Source of the DNA: Bacillota bacterium
GTDB lineage: Bacteria; Bacillota; Clostridia; Eubacteriales; Eubacteriaceae
Length of the DNA stretch: 41,829 bases
Direction of reading: 5' to 3'
Assembly (NCBI GenBank): GCA_018903255.1
Contig: JAHIQT010000109.1
Coordinates: forward strand, 1-41,829
In this document: piece after piece, positions 24,046 through 31,330 of the stretch
Numbering within the stretch: the first letter of the stretch is position 1
How the letters are laid out: the number at the start of each line of letters is the position of its first letter
Program-made: the position numbers and the translations under genes
The notes under the pieces: generated by a model
Told to the model about the DNA's origin: nothing
Seen by the model: only the letters and a program-made list of their open reading frames with translations
Database searches by the model: none

Positions 24046-24119
24046 AAGTGCCTCAAAATGATGTGATCAGCATAGCAGGTTTGGATCAAGCATGCGATAC
24101 GTCATCTTTTGAGGCACTT
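24046..24119 (-). terminator. Long inverted repeat after the MttB-family gene
   Basis: AAGTGCCTCAAAA (24046-24058) and TTTTGAGGCACTT (24107-24119) are perfect 13-base inverted arms with a 48-base interior. It lies 12 bases past the MttB-family stop and could act as a terminator for it, though the U-run is short. The interior holds two related segments, GATCAGCATAGC and GATCAAGCATGC. Confidence 0.5.
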
Positions 24120-24131
24120 ACACGTTATCAA

Positions 24132-25540
24132 TTAAAATTTACATTTACTAGGCAAATAAGGTTGAAGGATGTTTTTCTGGGTAGCGGTAAGATCAGGTAA
24201 TTGATAACGTTCAATGCGGTTGGCTAATTCGTTTTTAACGATCAGGTCAACATCGGTCTTCTCGGGACTCATATCATCAGAAACGCCATACTTACTAAAA
24301 ATTTCACTTAAGTAATGTTCATCTCGATAATTCTTAGGCGTTCGACCGCTCAAGAAGGTATTTTTTTCTTGTGCAGTTTTCAGGTTTTGCATATATTTTG
24401 AGTCGACCTTTAAGTTAACGCCTTGCAAGGAGCGATTAACATTTCGCATCATTTCTTCATCTAGAATTAACTTTTCAAAGCTACCACAATACCATGCCGA
24501 CATATGACCGGGATAACACCAAACGGTATCAATATCGGTAATATAGTAGGGGAGTATGGTGGTCAGTAAACTTTCAACACCGGCCTGATAATCGACCTTG
24601 GCCGAATCCGCTAAACTGCCAACCATTGTACAGCCGATCTTTAATTCTATGCAAAACTCATAAAAAATCGTCGAGATGTAAACGGTTTCAGCTGTTCCGT
24701 AGGCTGGCTGGACACTTCTCATATCGGTTGAGGCAGAACATGGACAGAGCGTCACATCAATGCCGGGAGAGAGAAGCTGGGCATACACAATCCCGGCAAA
24801 AGAAAGGGCAAGGTCATGAATGGCAAGGCCAAGCAAACTAGGTGGTCCAGTTAAGTTTGTTAAGGTACAGGGGAAGATGACGATATTCTGTTTTTCTTCA
24901 ATTGTTGCATCTAAATTTTCTAAGCATTCATGATCATAGGCTAATGGGGACATGGGACAAAGTCCTTGTGTCATGATCGGCTCATCCCATTTATCATGGA
25001 ATTTCTTGACCAATTGGAAGGCAGCTCTCATGCTTTGATAGATATCGCCATTTTTTGAGTTGCCAGCGGTCGCCCTCATTGCATTGGAAATCCATTTATC
25101 ACTGTATTTAGGAGCATGGCAATTTGTCCAATATACTGATCCTCCGTATCATTTCCTTCTGGTTCGACCACACTGGGATTAGCACACTCGTACAAATCTG
25201 AAGTTTGGGTCAGTTGATACATTTTGATAACATCGTCAATCGTTCCTTTTTGGTATTTTTTTGACTCATTATTATAAATTATTGGGACGTTACCAAACGG
25301 GCTGGTTGCAGTAATTCGTTGTGGGGTAAGATCAGTATACTCATATTTTGGCAAGCTACTCAGCGCTTTTTCCAAGAGTTCGTTAGAAATAAAAACGCGG
25401 TCTCCCTCTACTTTTGCACCGTGCTTTTTAAATAGGTCTAACGCCTTTTCAGTACCAAAAGCGATCCCAATATTTTCGAGAATGTCTCTGATATACTTAT
25501 GAATCTCTCCAATTGTGTTAGCATCTAATAATCTTGGCAT
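24132..25540 (-). pseudogene. MttB-superfamily methyltransferase with a one-base frameshift
   Basis: Two overlapping frames form one trimethylamine-methyltransferase (MttB, PF06253) superfamily protein of about 470 residues. The first (25540-25076) gives the N-terminus, MPRLLDANTIGEIHKYI to NTVINGFPMQ. The second (24132-25079 and a little upstream in frame) continues DKWISNAMRATAGNSKNG and carries the barrel, including GLCPMSPLAYD and CPCSAST. One extra base near 25100 would join them. No in-frame TAG is needed, so this is the non-pyrrolysine type, related to MtgB or MtpB-like corrinoid methyltransferases that demethylate quaternary amines in acetogens. The substrate is unknown. No corrinoid protein gene is adjacent. 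A CTTAAGGAG ribosome site and a promoter precede it. Real decay or a sequence error are both possible. Confidence 0.78.
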
Positions 25541-25604
25541 GTTTTTCTCCTTAATCGATATATTTTTTAAACGATTGTTATTTTATCGATGGTATTTACG
25601 ATGC

Positions 25605-25659
25605 GTTTGTTATTTCCCCTAAGTTATTATGAAAAAATTTTAGCATGGAATTAACAAAC
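25605..25659. promoter_or_regulatory. Inverted repeat across the MttB-family promoter
   Basis: GTTTGTTATTTCC (25605-25617) and GGAATTAACAAAC (25647-25659) are inverted with 12 of 13 matches. One arm lies between -35 and -10, the other just past the likely start of transcription. This fits an operator for a repressor. Confidence 0.45.
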
Positions 25660-25666
25660 CAGTCAA
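25637..25666 (-). promoter_or_regulatory. Promoter of the MttB-family gene
   Basis: On the minus strand TTGACT (25666-25661), an 18-base spacer, then TAAAAT (25642-25637), about 95 bases before the start codon. Confidence 0.6.
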
Positions 25667-25724
25667 GCTCTTATAAAGTATGTTGGTCTTTTGCTAGCGG
25701 TGTCATGTCTTAACAGAAGGAAAC

Positions 25725-25812
25725 CGTGCCTGACAGAACCTGTCAAGGCCACAAGGGAGCGGGGACGGTGTACCGAATCTTGACCTTTTTGGAAGTCGCC
25801 AAGCCGCTGCAA
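25725..25812 (-). pseudogene. 3' tail fragment, copy 9 of the dispersed family
   Basis: The minus strand encodes PYFDLQRLGDFQK, then in a shifted frame VKIRYTVPAP, which match EPYFHSQRLSDFEKFKIQYT and TVPGP of the complete small protein at 30953-31330. It then loses similarity and ends near a GTGCCTGACAG phrase. It is a broken fragment with a frameshift. Confidence 0.65.
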
Positions 25813-25827
25813 ATCAAAATAGGGGAC

Positions 25828-25880
25828 AAAAAAACAGGCGATCGGCCAGTAGCCACGGGGGCACTGACCGGCCTACCTGT
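25828..25880 (-). terminator. Rho-independent terminator of the PepSY gene
   Basis: On the minus strand ACAGG with GGCCGGTCAGTGCC pairs, with a bulge, to GGCTACTGGCC and CCTGT, and seven T follow at once (25834-25828). It lies 53 bases past the stop. Confidence 0.75.
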
Positions 25881-25932
25881 TGTTGCTGATCATCAAGAAC
25901 GGCGGCGTGGTTCTAAACCAAGTCATCCGGTC

Positions 25933-26646
25933 TTATTTTTTGCTGTTTCCTTTAGGTTTTGCTGGTGCTTGATTGCTTTGGTCAATGGTTTTATCTTTTG
26001 TTTTTTCAATGACCGGCTTTTTAGCATGCTTGTCATTGGCTGCTTTTAAAATGTCGCCGGTGGTCGCATCAATTTTTATCGGATTCGCTTTTTTACCGGT
26101 TTGAATAATAACCTTGTAAACCATCACATCGTTGTCTGCCCCCAATCGGATCGAAACAAATGCGCCGTTACTTACCGAATCCAGGGCAATCTGTACGGCG
26201 TTTTCAAATGAAATGGCTGGCAGAACCACCGCGGGTTCTGCGGTTGTCGGATCGGTTATTGGGTCGGTAGCTGGATCAGTTACTGGATCAGTTACTGGAT
26301 CAGCTGTCTCAGGTTCGTTTTCCGATTCGAGTTTTAACACGTCACCGGTCAGCGCATCAATTTTTACCATATGCATCACTGCGCCGGTCTTAACCTGAAT
26401 CTGGTACACTTTTACAGCATGCTGTTTGCCAAGTTTAATGGAAACTACCGAACCTTGGGGCACCGCTGCTAAAGCAATTTCGATGGCTGCGCCAATGGTG
26501 AGGACGCCAGATTGGGGCTCTTCCGCAACAAGCGGTGGATCTGGCGTAACCGGGTTCGCCACAGCTTCCGTTTCAGCAAACACCATCCCGGTGGTGCTAA
26601 ATGCTAACAAGCCGCTTAAAACAAACGTGACTAATCGTTTTTTCAT
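25933..26646 (-). CDS. Secreted protein with two PepSY-type domains
   Basis: This 237-residue protein has an N-terminal signal peptide (MKKRLVTFVLSGLLAFSTTG, with a cut near VFA-ET). PepSY domains follow at about 48-105 (GAAIEIALAAVPQGSVVSIK, ending DALTGDVLKL) and about 148-205 (FENAVQIALDSVSNGAFVSI, ending DATTGDILKA). Between them lies a repeated (D-P-x-T)n linker of about 25 residues. The C-terminus is basic. PepSY domains are often propeptide-like or inhibitory modules in exported proteins; the target is unknown. GGAGATC precedes the ATG. The gene lies behind a class I cyclic-di-GMP riboswitch and a leader terminator, so its expression should follow the second messenger that the divergent gene makes or breaks down. 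Confidence 0.85.
   Translation of the reverse strand: MKKRLVTFVLSGLLAFSTTGMVFAETEAVANPVTPDPPLVAEEPQSGVLTIGAAIEIALAAVPQGSVVSIKLGKQHAVKVYQIQVKTGAVMHMVKIDALTGDVLKLESENEPETADPVTDPVTDPATDPITDPTTAEPAVVLPAISFENAVQIALDSVSNGAFVSIRLGADNDVMVYKVIIQTGKKANPIKIDATTGDILKAANDKHAKKPVIEKTKDKTIDQSNQAPAKPKGNSKK
26249..26308. repeat. Five 12-base tandem units coding the DPxT linker
   Basis: Units GGATCGGTTATT, GGGTCGGTAGCT, GGATCAGTTACT (twice, identical) and GGATCAGCTGTC lie inside the PepSY gene. Twelve bases equal four codons, so copy-number change would lengthen or shorten the linker without a frameshift. Confidence 0.85.
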
Positions 26647-26763
26647 CGTGTTGATCTCCTTTTATTTTTTAAAATGACAGGCGCTTGCGAAGCTCGATGT
26701 AAAGCCCAGGGCACTTTCGCAATGACCTATTTAAAACCTAATCCAGCATTAATATTTGGCAAT

Positions 26764-26788
26764 AAAAAAACAACGTCATGACACGTTG
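26764..26788 (-). terminator. Leader terminator after the cyclic-di-GMP riboswitch
   Basis: On the minus strand CAACGT-GTCATG-ACGTTG followed by seven T, located between the riboswitch and the PepSY start codon. The 5' arm context, TGCAAC, is complementary to GTTGCA at the 3' edge of the aptamer, so an antiterminator pairing is possible. Confidence 0.8.
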
Positions 26789-26816
26789 CACAAAAACACC
26801 ATAAACGGGTGCTATG

Positions 26817-26894
26817 ATTTGCAACTGGCTGTCATATAAAAATTACTTAGACCCTCTAGCTTTGCGTCCCTACCTTTCGATAAGTTTGCCAAAT
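26817..26894 (-). ncRNA. Class I cyclic-di-GMP riboswitch (GEMM-I)
   Basis: The minus strand shows the conserved order of the GEMM-I aptamer: GGCAAAC, the GAAA tetraloop in ATCGAAAGGTA, GGGACGCAAAGC, GGGTCTAAG, then ATGACAGCCAGTTGC. Closing helix ATTTG/CAAAT is at 26894-26890 and 26821-26817. The spacing and the ATGACAGCCAG phrase are those of clostridial members. It lies 23 bases after a strong promoter and is followed by a terminator, then the PepSY gene. The likely logic is transcription attenuation: ligand stabilises the aptamer and frees the terminator (off switch). This is inferred from the complementarity of aptamer edge and terminator arm. Confidence 0.93.
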
Positions 26895-26908
26895 ATTTAA
26901 TTATCATT

Positions 26909-26937
26909 ATAATATTACAATTTTCTGTTTTTGTCAA
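26909..26937 (-). promoter_or_regulatory. Promoter of the riboswitch-PepSY transcript
   Basis: On the minus strand a perfect TTGACA (26937-26932), a 17-base spacer and TATTAT (26914-26909). Confidence 0.8.
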
Positions 26938-27059
26938 ACTAAATATTAATTATGAGGAACCCGTGCCGGCCCCAAACGATAGAAACCGGCAAAGCGGGGT
27001 ATATAGTGTCATATCAGAATCATCGGAATCCAAAAGCGGTTGGAGAAAGAGGAAAAAAT

Positions 27060-29309
27060 ATGAAACAGAATGACCGGAACTTTTTGTGGAAACGGATTGC
27101 CAAGAAGAAAAACACCGAAAGCCAGCAAGCGACCATGGCCCCGAAAGTCAAGAAAGCCTGGCGGAGACGGCTGGGCGAAGCGGATTATCAGGAGATGATG
27201 GTGGAGTGTAATTCCGAGGCGATGGCGCTGCTGGTTAAAACCGAAGGCGGCTGGGTCTATTGTTATAACAACTGGGAGCACGAAAAAATGACCGGTTTCG
27301 GCCAGAAAGCGATTCGCAATCAGCATTTAAAAATGGTGCTCGGGGAAGCCTATTATCCGATCTACGAAAAAAACGCCGACTATTGCCGGGAAAGTGGGGA
27401 AACCATTCTTTTTAAGGGCACGGCCTGCTGGAATGGTCAAATCAGGGAGCGGATGTGTCGGATGACTCCGGTTGAAAATGACGGGCAGGACTTTATCGTG
27501 GTGACCGAGTTGAACACCAAAGTGCTTAAGGACTGGATGGCTAAAAACCAGCTGGCCACGACCCGCTTTGACCAGATGTTTCAGACCCACACCGTCACCA
27601 TGCTGTTGCTCGAACCGAAGTCGGGGCGCATTGTCGATGCCAACCCGGCGGCTCTGGCCTTTTATGGCTATTCCCTGGAGGAGCTCAAGACCATGACCAT
27701 TGACCAGCTCAGCACCCTGTCTGAGGCGGCGGTTGATGATCAGCGGCAGTCGTCCTTGCTGTTTCCCCACCGGCTGAAAAGCGGCGCGATCCGGATGGTC
27801 GATGTCCACGCCAGCCTCCTGGAGATTGACGACCAGCAGTATCTTTTTTCGGTCATCACCGATGCCACCGAACGGGAACAAAATGCCGCCGCCCTTTATC
27901 GGCAAAAGGAGCTCCAGAAAACCGTCATGGATGCCATCCAAGATGGGGTGATTGCCACCGATGCCGCGGCTAACATCAGCTACCTCAATCCGGCGGCCGA
28001 GCTGGCCAGCGGTTGGCAGCTTTTGGATGTACTGGGCAAACCCTTTGAGGCGATTTTCCCGATCTGTCATGAATATACCCGGGAGCCCCTGACCGGGCTG
28101 GTGGCTCAGGTTCTTGAGGACGGCCAGGGCCAGCAAATCACGGCACCCACGGTGCTGTTTAACAAGGATGGCCTGATGATTCCGATCGAAACCAGCCTCG
28201 CCCCGATCCGTGCCAAAAACGGCAGCATCGACGGCGTGGTGATGGTCTTTCGGGATATTACCTTATCCCGGGAAAAGAAACGCCGAATTGAATACTTAAG
28301 CTACCACGATGCCCTGACCGGCCTTTACAATCGGCGCTTTTATGAGCAGTATTTTAGTCAGAAGGCGATCAAGCTGATCCATCCGATGGCTTTTGTGATG
28401 GGCGACATCAACGGCCTGAAGATGACCAACGACGTTTTTGGCCATACCATCGGGGATCTGCTGCTCCAGTCGATTGCCAAAACCCTCAAGCTTGTGGCTG
28501 GTGCCCGCAATCAGGTGATCCGCTGGGGCGGCGATGAATTCATGATTGTGATGCCGGGGTCGGATCTCAAGGATGCCGAAAGGCTGGTCAAAGGGATCAA
28601 GGAACAGCTAAAGGACATTTGCATTAACGGCACCATTGAAGCCAGCGTTTCCTTTGGGATGGCGCTTAAAAAGAGCCGTGATGATGAACCCGGGGCAGTC
28701 CTTAAAAAAGCCGAGGAAATGATGTATCAGATCAAGCTGTTAGAAAGCAAAAGCATGCGGGGCACCACCATTAACGCCCTGCTGGCAGCCCTCGATGAAA
28801 AAAAGGCCGAAACCAAGGCTCATACCATGCGCTTGTCCGATCACGTCATGAAGCTGGCCGAGCTGTTGGCTCTCAACGTCGAAGCCAAGAACCGCCTGAT
28901 CCTGCTGACCATGCTCCACGATATCGGCAAGGTGGGAATTCCCGATCACATTCTCGGCAAGCCCGGGAGCCTCACCGAAGAGGAATGGCAGATCATGCAA
29001 ACCCATTCGGAAATCGGCTATCGGATCGCCACCAATGTGCCGGAACTCCATGTGGTGACGGAGGAAATCCTCCATCATCATGAGAAATGGGACGGCAGCG
29101 GCTATCCGGCCGGCCTCAGCGGTGAAAAGATCCCGCTTAACAGTCGGATTCTGGCCGTTGTCGATGCCTATGACGTGATGACCCATGATCAGGTTTACCA
29201 GCCCGCCCGTTCCCATGAAGAGGCCATCCGGGAATTACGGGACCAGGCCGGCAGCCAGTTTGATCCTCGGCTGGTAGACCGTTTCATTAACCAGCTGTCC
29301 CACTGGTGA
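27060..29309 (+). CDS. PAS-GGDEF-HD-GYP cyclic-di-GMP turnover protein
   Basis: This 749-residue cytoplasmic protein has an unclassified N-terminal sensor part (about 35-160, with WVYCYNNWEHEKMTGF), PAS domains at about 170-285 and 290-410, GGDEF at about 415-570 and HD-GYP at about 575-749. GGDEF has the intact RWGGDEF; the inhibitory RxxD is absent (GARN at that place). HD-GYP has LHDIGKVGIP and HHHEKWDGSGYPAGL, the full catalytic set. It could both make and hydrolyse cyclic-di-GMP; the PAS parts would decide. ATG 27060 is chosen because GAGGAAAAAAT precedes it and because the collapsed copy at 1965-2190 keeps the same leader and start; the frame is open to 26952 without a ribosome site. 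It is divergent from the cyclic-di-GMP-controlled PepSY gene. Confidence 0.92.
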   Translation: MKQNDRNFLWKRIAKKKNTESQQATMAPKVKKAWRRRLGEADYQEMMVECNSEAMALLVKTEGGWVYCYNNWEHEKMTGFGQKAIRNQHLKMVLGEAYYPIYEKNADYCRESGETILFKGTACWNGQIRERMCRMTPVENDGQDFIVVTELNTKVLKDWMAKNQLATTRFDQMFQTHTVTMLLLEPKSGRIVDANPAALAFYGYSLEELKTMTIDQLSTLSEAAVDDQRQSSLLFPHRLKSGAIRMVDVHASLLEIDDQQYLFSVITDATEREQNAAALYRQKELQKTVMDAIQDGVIATDAAANISYLNPAAELASGWQLLDVLGKPFEAIFPICHEYTREPLTGLVAQVLEDGQGQQITAPTVLFNKDGLMIPIETSLAPIRAKNGSIDGVVMVFRDITLSREKKRRIEYLSYHDALTGLYNRRFYEQYFSQKAIKLIHPMAFVMGDINGLKMTNDVFGHTIGDLLLQSIAKTLKLVAGARNQVIRWGGDEFMIVMPGSDLKDAERLVKGIKEQLKDICINGTIEASVSFGMALKKSRDDEPGAVLKKAEEMMYQIKLLESKSMRGTTINALLAALDEKKAETKAHTMRLSDHVMKLAELLALNVEAKNRLILLTMLHDIGKVGIPDHILGKPGSLTEEEWQIMQTHSEIGYRIATNVPELHVVTEEILHHHEKWDGSGYPAGLSGEKIPLNSRILAVVDAYDVMTHDQVYQPARSHEEAIRELRDQAGSQFDPRLVDRFINQLSHW

Positions 29310-29336
29310 TTGCCGAAATACCGAAACCATTATAAA

Positions 29337-30914
29337 CTCAAACTTCGCACATAATAATCGAGCAAAATCATCGTAAATCCGATGTTGCAAACATAAAAAT
29401 AGCATGAGAACACCAGATTTGTTATAATTGAGTTGCTAAAAACAAACAAACAAGCTGGAGGCTCATGCTATGAAAATTATAACACAAACCTGTGCAGACT
29501 TAAATTCCAATTTCAAACTTGTCACCCGTTTTTTAAGAAATTATCAGGTTAGCCTGCTTTTGAAGCAATGCAACGCCTATAAAACCAGAGGCTTTTCAGT
29601 GATTTCGGTTTTTGAGTATCTGTTAAGTGTGATTTTTACCAACCGATCGATGTACATGAATTATGTGACCAGTCACCATTGTCCGGAGTTTGGGAAAGAT
29701 ACGATCTATCGCTTCATGAACTCCCCCAAAATCCATTGGCAGAAGTTTACCACGTTGCTGGCCGCCCGGGTGACCAATCAGAGTCTTACCCGTCTTACCA
29801 ATGAATCCCGGGAAAATGTTCTGATTGTTGATGATACCCTGTTTGAGCGAGACCGCTCGAAAAATGTGGAGCTGTTGTCCCGCGTCTTCGACCATGTGAA
29901 GCATCGCTATACAAAAGGATTTCGCCTGTTGACGCTGGGGTGGTCTGACGGGAACACTTTCATTCCGGTTTCCGGTTCACTGTTGTCATCTTCCGATGAT
30001 AAAAATCTTCTGATCAAGGCGGATGACAGTCTGGATAAACGCAGCATTGCAGCCAGACGACGAAGCCAATCGGGACGCAAAGCGACGGAAGTGATGCTTG
30101 AGTTGATCCGATCTGCCCTGAAATCGGGGATCAGCGCCAGCTATGTGCTGTTTGACACCTGGTTTTGCAGTCCATCCTCCCTGATTGCCGTTAAAAAAAC
30201 GGGGATTGACGTCATTGCCATGGCAAAGAAGACACCCAAAATTCACTATCTTTTTGATGGCGAAAAGAAATCTGTCAAAGCCATCTATTCAGCCTGCAAA
30301 AAACGCCGGGGGCGATCACGATACCTGCTTTCAGTGGACGCCGCGATTCAAAAAGATGACATCACCATACCGGTCAGACTTGTTTTTGTCAGAAACCGAA
30401 ATAAACGCAATGATTACCTGGTTCTGATTACAACCGATCTCACTCTTTCCGAAGATGACATCATTCGCCTTTACGGAAAACGCTGGGCAATTGAGGTTTT
30501 TTTCAAAGTATGCAAATCCTATCTGAAACTGACAAAATCCTTCAGAGGACTGTCTTTTGATGCCCAGACGGCTCATGTTGCCATTGTCTTTACCCGCTAC
30601 ACAATGCTGTCACTGGAAAATCGGTTTAACCTTGATGTGCGCAGCATCGGGGAATTGTTCTACTGGACATGTGATGAACTGGCTGATATCACTTATCAGG
30701 AGTCTTATATTCTGCTGATTGAGCTGATGCTGAGTGTTTGTCAGGATATTCTTCACCTCAGTGATGAAAAAATGGACGTGTTGCTCAATCAGTTCCTTCA
30801 GAATTTGCCGGCAATGATAAAAAGTAGCCTGAAACCTTGCGCCTGAATGGATGTTTTTCAGGAAAAGTCCTTTGCAGCAACGTTTTAGAGTGTTTTTAAT
30901 GTGCGAAGTTTGAG
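29337..30914 (+). mobile_element. Intact IS4-type insertion sequence
   Basis: Perfect inverted ends CTCAAACTTCGCACAT (29337-29352) and ATGTGCGAAGTTTGAG (30899-30914) enclose one transposase gene; one further base on each side also pairs. Flanks TTATAAA (left) and TTACAAA (right) could be an imperfect target duplication. The right flank continues directly into the 3' repeat region of the small protein gene (ACTTACGACACCCCCC), so the element landed in that repeat. Confidence 0.85.
29470..30846 (+). CDS. IS4-family DDE transposase
   Basis: This 458-residue transposase has the catalytic DDE set of the IS4 group: VDDTLFER (first Asp, about 118), YVLFDTWFCSP (second Asp, about 224) and the Y-x2-R-x3-E-x6-K signature in YGKRWAIEVFFKVCK (about 337-351), which carries the Glu. 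Length is normal and the frame uninterrupted, so the element may still move. GCTGGAGGC lies before the ATG. It is the only complete mobile-element gene in the window. Confidence 0.92.
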   Translation: MKIITQTCADLNSNFKLVTRFLRNYQVSLLLKQCNAYKTRGFSVISVFEYLLSVIFTNRSMYMNYVTSHHCPEFGKDTIYRFMNSPKIHWQKFTTLLAARVTNQSLTRLTNESRENVLIVDDTLFERDRSKNVELLSRVFDHVKHRYTKGFRLLTLGWSDGNTFIPVSGSLLSSSDDKNLLIKADDSLDKRSIAARRRSQSGRKATEVMLELIRSALKSGISASYVLFDTWFCSPSSLIAVKKTGIDVIAMAKKTPKIHYLFDGEKKSVKAIYSACKKRRGRSRYLLSVDAAIQKDDITIPVRLVFVRNRNKRNDYLVLITTDLTLSEDDIIRLYGKRWAIEVFFKVCKSYLKLTKSFRGLSFDAQTAHVAIVFTRYTMLSLENRFNLDVRSIGELFYWTCDELADITYQESYILLIELMLSVCQDILHLSDEKMDVLLNQFLQNLPAMIKSSLKPCA

Positions 30915-30916
30915 TT

Positions 30917-30952
30917 ACAAACTTACGACACCCCCCATTTCGGTGAAGTTTA
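30917..30952 (-). repeat. Dispersed repeat, copy 10 (downstream part of the small protein gene)
   Basis: CCCCCCATTTCGGTGAAGTT and the flanking bases match copies 1 and 5. Read on the minus strand it is the DNA just after the stop of the complete small protein gene, which identifies the source of the repeats. The IS4 element cuts it on the left. Confidence 0.8.
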
Positions 30953-31330
30953 TTAAACCCGTTTCAGGCCATCGGGATCAATGTAAACCTGTCGAGCCCG
31001 GAAGGGGCCGGGGACGGTGTACTGGATCTTGAACTTTTCGAAGTCGCTGAGACGCTGCGAATGAAAATAGGGTTCATCAAAACACAGGCTATCGGATCGC
31101 AACCATCGGGGCACAAGCCGCTCATCCTGCTGCAGCTGATAATCAATCACCGCGGCAATAATGGTCATAAAATGTTGTTCGTCATGATCCAGGGCATCCA
31201 GCTCCAGAGGCGTGTCAAGGCTGCTGATAAAGGCCATATCACCGGATATCAGCAGCGTCAGCAGCTGGTTGATACTGGTGTCCAGATCGGGATAGTCGTA
31301 AAGATTTTTGAGATATTTATTGCCAATCAT
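30953..31330 (-). CDS. Small partner protein of the nucleotidyltransferase; source of the tail repeats
   Basis: This 125-residue soluble acidic protein, starting MIGNKYLKNLYDYPDLDTSI, is of no family I can name. It is mostly helical in the first 80 residues (INQLLTLLISGDMAFISSL), then has EPYFHSQRLSDFEKFKIQYT and a terminal FRARQVYIDPDGLKRV. That terminus recurs, mostly decayed, at five other places in the window. ATG 31330 is chosen because GGGGGAGGATC precedes it and because it overlaps the nucleotidyltransferase stop by 14 bases; the frame is open further upstream but without a ribosome site. The overlap suggests the two form a functional pair, perhaps toxin and antitoxin. Confidence 0.7.
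   Translation of the reverse strand: MIGNKYLKNLYDYPDLDTSINQLLTLLISGDMAFISSLDTPLELDALDHDEQHFMTIIAAVIDYQLQQDERLVPRWLRSDSLCFDEPYFHSQRLSDFEKFKIQYTVPGPFRARQVYIDPDGLKRV

Noticed and set aside
24132-25540. Pyrrolysine read-through in the MttB-family gene
   Set aside because: The interruption is TGA with a change of frame, not an in-frame TAG, so a frameshift explains it.
26952-27059. N-terminal extension of the GGDEF-HD-GYP protein to 26952
   Set aside because: There is no ribosome site there, while ATG 27060 has a strong one; the conserved leader also fits untranslated DNA.
26960-27060. Second cyclic-di-GMP riboswitch before the GGDEF-HD-GYP gene, from GAAACCGGCAAA
   Set aside because: The leader is conserved in the collapsed copy at 1965, but the GGGACGCAAAGC block and the rest of the aptamer are absent.
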